A stretch of DNA of 23,306 nt from an uncultured Bacilli bacterium (GTDB lineage Bacteria > Bacillota_I > Bacilli_A > RF39 > UBA660), in NCBI GenBank assembly GCA_944358275.1, contig CALVQZ010000092.1, positions 1-23,306 of the forward strand, written 5' to 3'. Each line of letters opens with the position of its first letter. Position 1 is the stretch's first letter. This document shows positions 20,464-23,306 of the stretch, in pieces. The notes below the pieces were generated by a model, which was not told where the DNA came from, did no database searches, and worked only from the letters and a program-made list of their open reading frames with translations. The position numbers and the translations under genes were made by a program.

Positions 20464-22188
20464 ATGAAAAATATTGCTTTAATAGGAATTGGTCCTCATG
20501 CAAAGAGAATATATCTGCATTACTTTAAAAAGAAAAAAGTTAATTTAGAACTTGTTGTAGATTTAGAATCTGAAAAAGATAATATAAGAAAATATTTAGA
20601 TGAAAATGGTTTTAAGAAAACTAAAATATTTACATTGTCTGATAAATATAAAGATGATGAGCATCTTCCTGAAGATGTATCTAGCAATCTTTTAGCAGTT
20701 TGTAAAACATTAGAAATTACTCATTTAATTATTTCAACAGAGCCAAAAGCCCATTTTATGTATTTAGAATTTGCTTTAAAAAATAATATGAATGTTTTAA
20801 CTGATAAACCTATAACAGTTGCCAAGAATATGACCTCCCTACATAGTATTGAAAAGGTAAGAAAACAATATTATGAGATATTGGATCTTGCAAAAAAATC
20901 AAAAGGTACTTGTAAGGTAATGTGCCAAAGGCAATATCACAGGGGATATGAAAAAATAAAAGATGTTCTAACAGATGTAGTTAATAAATATAAAATGCCT
21001 ATAACTAACATAGATATATTTCACTCTGATGGTGCTTGGGAAATGCCACATGATTTAGGAAAAGAAAATCATCCATACAAATATGGTTACGGAAAACTTT
21101 TTCATAGTGGATACCATTTTATTGATTTATTAAGTGATTTTATTAAAATAAATGATTCACTTGGTGGTAATAAGAAGATAGTTGATGGAGATGTATATTC
21201 TAAAGTATTTACTCCAAATGATGAAATGAATGTTTTAAGTATTGAAGATTATAAAAGATTATTTAAAAATCAAGAAATACCAGATTATTATGAGGAGAAT
21301 GAAAATCCTACTTTCAAAAAGTATGGAGAAAAAGATTATCACGGATTATTAAGTTTTTATAATAAGGAAGGTTTTACTATTACTACTGCAACTTTAAATT
21401 TAATTCATAATGGTGTATCAAGAAGATCTTGGATAGAAACAAAAGACTTTTATAAAAGTAATGGTAGAATAAGACATGAAAGAATAAATATTGAAATAGG
21501 ACATTTACTAAATATTCAAGTACATAGTTATCAATCAAAAGAAATTAGTGATAGAACTGATGATGAAGAAAAAGTAGGGGGACTAGAACATTTTGATATA
21601 TATTTCTTTAATAATCCATTAATAGATAAAGAGCCATTTAAAGAAATTCATTTAGGAGATATGTATTCAGAAAAAGAAAAGAAAGAATTTTTAGGTTATA
21701 ATGAATTATCAAGAGAAAGATTTTTAGATAACTTTTTAAATAATATAGATTGTAAGGGGGATATAAGAGATCAAGCTTTAGCTATTGAAATATTGTATTC
21801 TTGTGCAAAAGGTATTCATAATCAGTATGCTAATAAAAATAAAGTAGAAAAAATACTTGTTCGTAATGAATATACTTATAGATTTATTTCTAAAAGATTA
21901 AAACAGTATTCTGATGATTCGGATAAGAAGTTTGATCCTAAGACTATTAATAGCAAAATTGTTTATAAAGATATCTATACTTTATATGTTTATGAAAAAT
22001 TTGTAGAAAAGCAAAACTATTATGAAGTGTTTATATCAGTTGATGATACTAAAAGTGTAGCAGGAAATCTTTTAACAAAAAGATTTAAGAATAAGTTTTT
22101 TGCTCATATATATTATAAAATATTAGAATATATTATTTCTAATAAAAAGATTTCTTCTATTGAAAAACTTATTGAAAGTTATAGTTAG
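20464..22188 (+). CDS. Gfo/Idh/MocA-type NAD(P)-dependent oxidoreductase with long C-terminal extension
   Basis: The 574-residue product starts at ATG 20464 after AAGGGGG. The N-terminal Rossmann fold is clear: IALIGIGPHAKRIYLHYF (4-21), LIISTEPKAHFMYLEFAL (88-105) and TDKPITVA (113-120, the family's E/D-K-P motif), then CKVMCQRQYHRGYEK and GYGKLFHSGYHFIDLL (208-223), which correspond to the active-site region with the catalytic His. Known of the family: oxidation or reduction of sugars, inositols or related compounds with NAD(P). Normal members are about 330-400 residues; here roughly 180 extra residues at the C-terminus (~390-574) are not recognised. The only obvious metabolic dehydrogenase in the window; its role in this element is not clear. 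Nothing else is coupled to it. Confidence 0.85.
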   Translation: MKNIALIGIGPHAKRIYLHYFKKKKVNLELVVDLESEKDNIRKYLDENGFKKTKIFTLSDKYKDDEHLPEDVSSNLLAVCKTLEITHLIISTEPKAHFMYLEFALKNNMNVLTDKPITVAKNMTSLHSIEKVRKQYYEILDLAKKSKGTCKVMCQRQYHRGYEKIKDVLTDVVNKYKMPITNIDIFHSDGAWEMPHDLGKENHPYKYGYGKLFHSGYHFIDLLSDFIKINDSLGGNKKIVDGDVYSKVFTPNDEMNVLSIEDYKRLFKNQEIPDYYEENENPTFKKYGEKDYHGLLSFYNKEGFTITTATLNLIHNGVSRRSWIETKDFYKSNGRIRHERINIEIGHLLNIQVHSYQSKEISDRTDDEEKVGGLEHFDIYFFNNPLIDKEPFKEIHLGDMYSEKEKKEFLGYNELSRERFLDNFLNNIDCKGDIRDQALAIEILYSCAKGIHNQYANKNKVEKILVRNEYTYRFISKRLKQYSDDSDKKFDPKTINSKIVYKDIYTLYVYEKFVEKQNYYEVFISVDDTKSVAGNLLTKRFKNKFFAHIYYKILEYIISNKKISSIEKLIESYS

Positions 22189-22199
22189 TTTACAAATCA

Positions 22200-22237
22200 A
22201 ATACAAAACAAAAACAATTTGAATACAAAACAAAAAC
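22200..22237 (+). repeat. two 16-bp direct repeats, iteron-like
   Basis: AATACAAAACAAAAAC occurs at 22200-22215 and again at 22222-22237, giving a 22-base period. Only two copies are seen, in a gene-free stretch rich in A and C, about 30 bases before a promoter. They could be binding sites for a replication or regulatory protein; this is unproven. Confidence 0.55.
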
Positions 22238-22269
22238 TAAAAAAAGCGAAAAAATGTTGATTTAGTTTA

Positions 22270-22297
22270 TTGTAAAAAACTTGTCAAGATGTATAAT
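22270..22297 (+). promoter_or_regulatory. promoter of the small leader-hairpin unit
   Basis: TTGTAA (22270-22275) and TATAAT (22292-22297) are 16 bases apart. Transcription would start near 22304, at the foot of the following hairpin. Confidence 0.65.
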
Positions 22298-22302
22298 GTA
22301 GT

Positions 22303-22342
22303 AAAATGAGTTAATTCTCAAAGAGGAGGGATTACTCATTTT
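22303..22342 (+). promoter_or_regulatory. 5' leader hairpin hiding a ribosome site
   Basis: AAAATGAGT (22303-22311) and ACTCATTTT (22334-22342) form a perfect 9-bp stem. Inside, TTCTC (22315-22319) can pair with GAGGA (22323-22327) around AAA, covering the GGAGGG ribosome site (22325-22330). Its 3' side runs into TTTTTGTTTT, so it could also act as an attenuator. Confidence 0.6.
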
Positions 22343-22521
22343 TGTTTTACCAAATTTTCCCAAATATATTGACAAATGCTTATTTATTCATTAAAATAGA
22401 GGGCAATTTGTGGGGTGCTTGGTTTATGAATAATATTATAAACAATATAATATTCATTGCGAATACTATACAAGAATTAGGGAAAATGAATAATAATTTA
22501 AAATTACAAGAGATTTTGTAG
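22342..22521 (+). CDS. possible 59-residue small protein
   Basis: The frame runs from TTG 22342, 11 bases after GGAGGG, to TAG 22519-22521. It ends inside a terminator hairpin and follows a promoter and leader hairpin, which fits a real transcription unit. The product is MFYQIFPNILTNAYLFIK, then a Trp-rich segment (NLWGAWF) and an Ile/Asn-rich stretch (NNIINNIIFIANTIQELG), suggesting a short membrane-active or amphipathic peptide. An ATG at 22426 would give only 31 residues. No family recognised; the unit could instead be a noncoding RNA. Confidence 0.45.
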   Translation: MFYQIFPNILTNAYLFIKIEGNLWGAWFMNNIINNIIFIANTIQELGKMNNNLKLQEIL

Positions 22522-22552
22522 TGGACTTTTATGCCCTCAAAATCTCTTTTTT
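22508..22552 (+). terminator. terminator of the small leader-hairpin unit
   Basis: AAGAGATTTTG (22508-22518) and CAAAATCTCTT (22538-22548) form a perfect 11-bp stem around a 19-base loop, followed by further T residues to 22552. Confidence 0.8.
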
Positions 22553-22571
22553 GATGAAAGGAGGAATTATA

Positions 22572-23096
22572 ATGAACAATGTTGTTACTCTTAATCAATT
22601 ACTTAATGTCGGTAATGCTATACAAGATAATGCTACTAAAAATGAGCAATATAATGAACTACTAGATGATTATATTTGTAAGCAATATGATATTATTAGT
22701 AATAAAGAAAAACTTGAAAAGTTGTTTTCCTCTTTTAAATCAGCTAGGTACTTATATGATTTTCCATTAGAAGAAAGTGTAAGTATTTCTCCAAGTTATG
22801 AGTATAAAGAAAGTTTTACACAAAGATCTACTACAAGTCAAATAGAAAATGCAGTTCAAAGATATATTGATAAACAAATGCTAACTACTGATATTTATTA
22901 TTCTATTATGAAAGTTAGTTATAAATTAACTAATGATGAGGTTGTTTATTTAATAAATACATTTTTAATTCATAAATCAGAAGAAGATATAGCAGAGATA
23001 ATTGGTATTTCAAGAACACATCTTCAAAAAATAAAAAAAAGTTGTATAGTTAAAATGTGGGTAGATTTAAAACAGTATTGTGAAGAGAATGATTAA
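22572..23096 (+). CDS. ArpU-like sigma-region-4 transcriptional regulator
   Basis: ATG 22572 follows AAAGGAGG with ideal spacing; the in-frame GTG at 22521 overlaps the terminator loop and is rejected. The 174-residue product has a variable N-terminal part with a Ser/Thr-rich segment, and its last ~60 residues (LTNDEVVYLINTFLIHKSEE, then DIAEIIGISRTHLQKIKKSC and VKMW) match the sigma-70 region-4-like helix-turn-helix of ArpU and related phage late-gene activators. Known of the family: DNA-binding proteins that switch on late or transfer genes in phages and mobile elements. It has its own terminator and stands alone. Its target is not seen in the window. Confidence 0.75.
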   Translation: MNNVVTLNQLLNVGNAIQDNATKNEQYNELLDDYICKQYDIISNKEKLEKLFSSFKSARYLYDFPLEESVSISPSYEYKESFTQRSTTSQIENAVQRYIDKQMLTTDIYYSIMKVSYKLTNDEVVYLINTFLIHKSEEDIAEIIGISRTHLQKIKKSCIVKMWVDLKQYCEEND

Positions 23097-23112
23097 GTTC
23101 ATTCTTTTTTTT
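23084..23112 (+). terminator. terminator of the ArpU-like gene
   Basis: AGAGAATGA (23084-23092) pairs with TCATTCTTT (23099-23107) over 9 bp with one G-T pair and a 6-base loop; the T run reaches 23112. It overlaps the stop codon. Confidence 0.75.
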
Positions 23113-23167
23113 ATGAGTTTATAGGGATCTCATTGTCAAAAAACTAACTTTGAAAGGAGTGATGAAA

Positions 23168-23203
23168 ATGCACATTTTAAATAAACGACAGAAAATACCG
23201 TAA
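23168..23203 (+). CDS. possible 11-residue leader peptide
   Basis: AAAGGAG (23153-23159) sits eight bases before ATG 23168, and the frame MHILNKRQKIP ends at TAA 23201-23203. A ribosome site this strong in front of such a short frame is typical of leader peptides that control a gene further downstream, which lies outside the window. It could also be a remnant. Confidence 0.4.
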   Translation: MHILNKRQKIP

Positions 23204-23275
23204 TTTTTAGAAAAAATCAAAAAAACTCTTGCAAAATTTCTTTTTTAGAGTGATAAATAGAATATGTTATATCCG

Positions 23276-23305
23276 TTGTCAAAGTGCATTAAAAGGCAAT
23301 ATAAC
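23276..23305 (+). promoter_or_regulatory. possible promoter at the window edge
   Basis: TTGTCA (23276-23281) and TATAAC (23300-23305) are 18 bases apart. It would read out of the window on the + strand. The DNA between 23204 and here is AT-rich with no gene seen. Confidence 0.4.
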
Positions 23306-23306
23306 G

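Noticed and set aside
22200..22260. A CRISPR array or full iteron origin from the AC-rich repeats
   Set aside because: Only two exact copies with a 6-base gap, too short and too few for either.

Overview
The window is about 23 kb of very AT-rich DNA (judged by eye, not computed) from a low-GC Gram-positive bacterium, most likely a gut-type Firmicute. Reasons: strong AGGAGG-type ribosome sites, frequent TTG starts, short stem plus T-run terminators, and TGG used for tryptophan with no in-frame TGA inside long genes (so code 11, not the mycoplasma code). No tRNA, rRNA, CRISPR array or transposase was seen. The gene content is that of an accessory or conjugative element or plasmid: a winged-helix replication-type protein, two small Cro/CI regulators, a soluble VirD4/TraG-like ATPase and an ArpU-like sigma-region-4 protein. 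Nearly all genes are on the + strand.

Layout. (1) 1-2421, regulatory end: a partial unknown gene, a winged-helix protein, one minus-strand unknown gene and two XRE regulators, most of them closed by their own terminator. (2) 2489-3266: a JAMM/JAB-like putative metalloprotease with its own extended -10 promoter. (3) 3273-10908, operon A: a MerR regulator behind a MerR-type promoter (19-bp spacer with a dyad), the VirD4-like ATPase, a radical SAM/SPASM enzyme, a 1231-residue zinc-ribbon protein that looks like two genes joined in frame, and an ADP-ribosylglycohydrolase, ending at a terminator. (4) 10975-18237, operon B: an unknown protein, a related protein with membrane segments, a DUF6508-like protein, a 702-residue protein with an HEXXH zinc-protease motif and an ADP-ribosyltransferase-like C-terminal domain, a transglutaminase-like protein, a small charged protein and a histidine phosphatase. 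(5) 18238-20401: a LysR regulator, a second histidine phosphatase and a NUDIX hydrolase. (6) 20429-22188: a large Gfo/Idh/MocA-type oxidoreductase. (7) 22200-23306: a pair of 16-bp direct repeats, a compact unit with a leader hairpin and a possible 59-codon gene, an ArpU-like regulator, and an 11-residue leader-type ORF at the window edge.

How the genes may work together (inference): operons A and B together with the JAMM gene bring together enzymes that modify or unmodify proteins or nucleotides: a possible ADP-ribosyltransferase, an ADP-ribosylglycohydrolase, a transglutaminase/cysteine-protease fold, two metalloprotease-like proteins, a radical SAM enzyme, two histidine phosphatases and a NUDIX hydrolase. 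I do not recognise this set as a named system. The most testable idea is that the ART-like protein and the ADP-ribosylglycohydrolase are writer and eraser of one modification. Several annotated starts lie downstream of the longest open frame because the ribosome site supports the shorter start.
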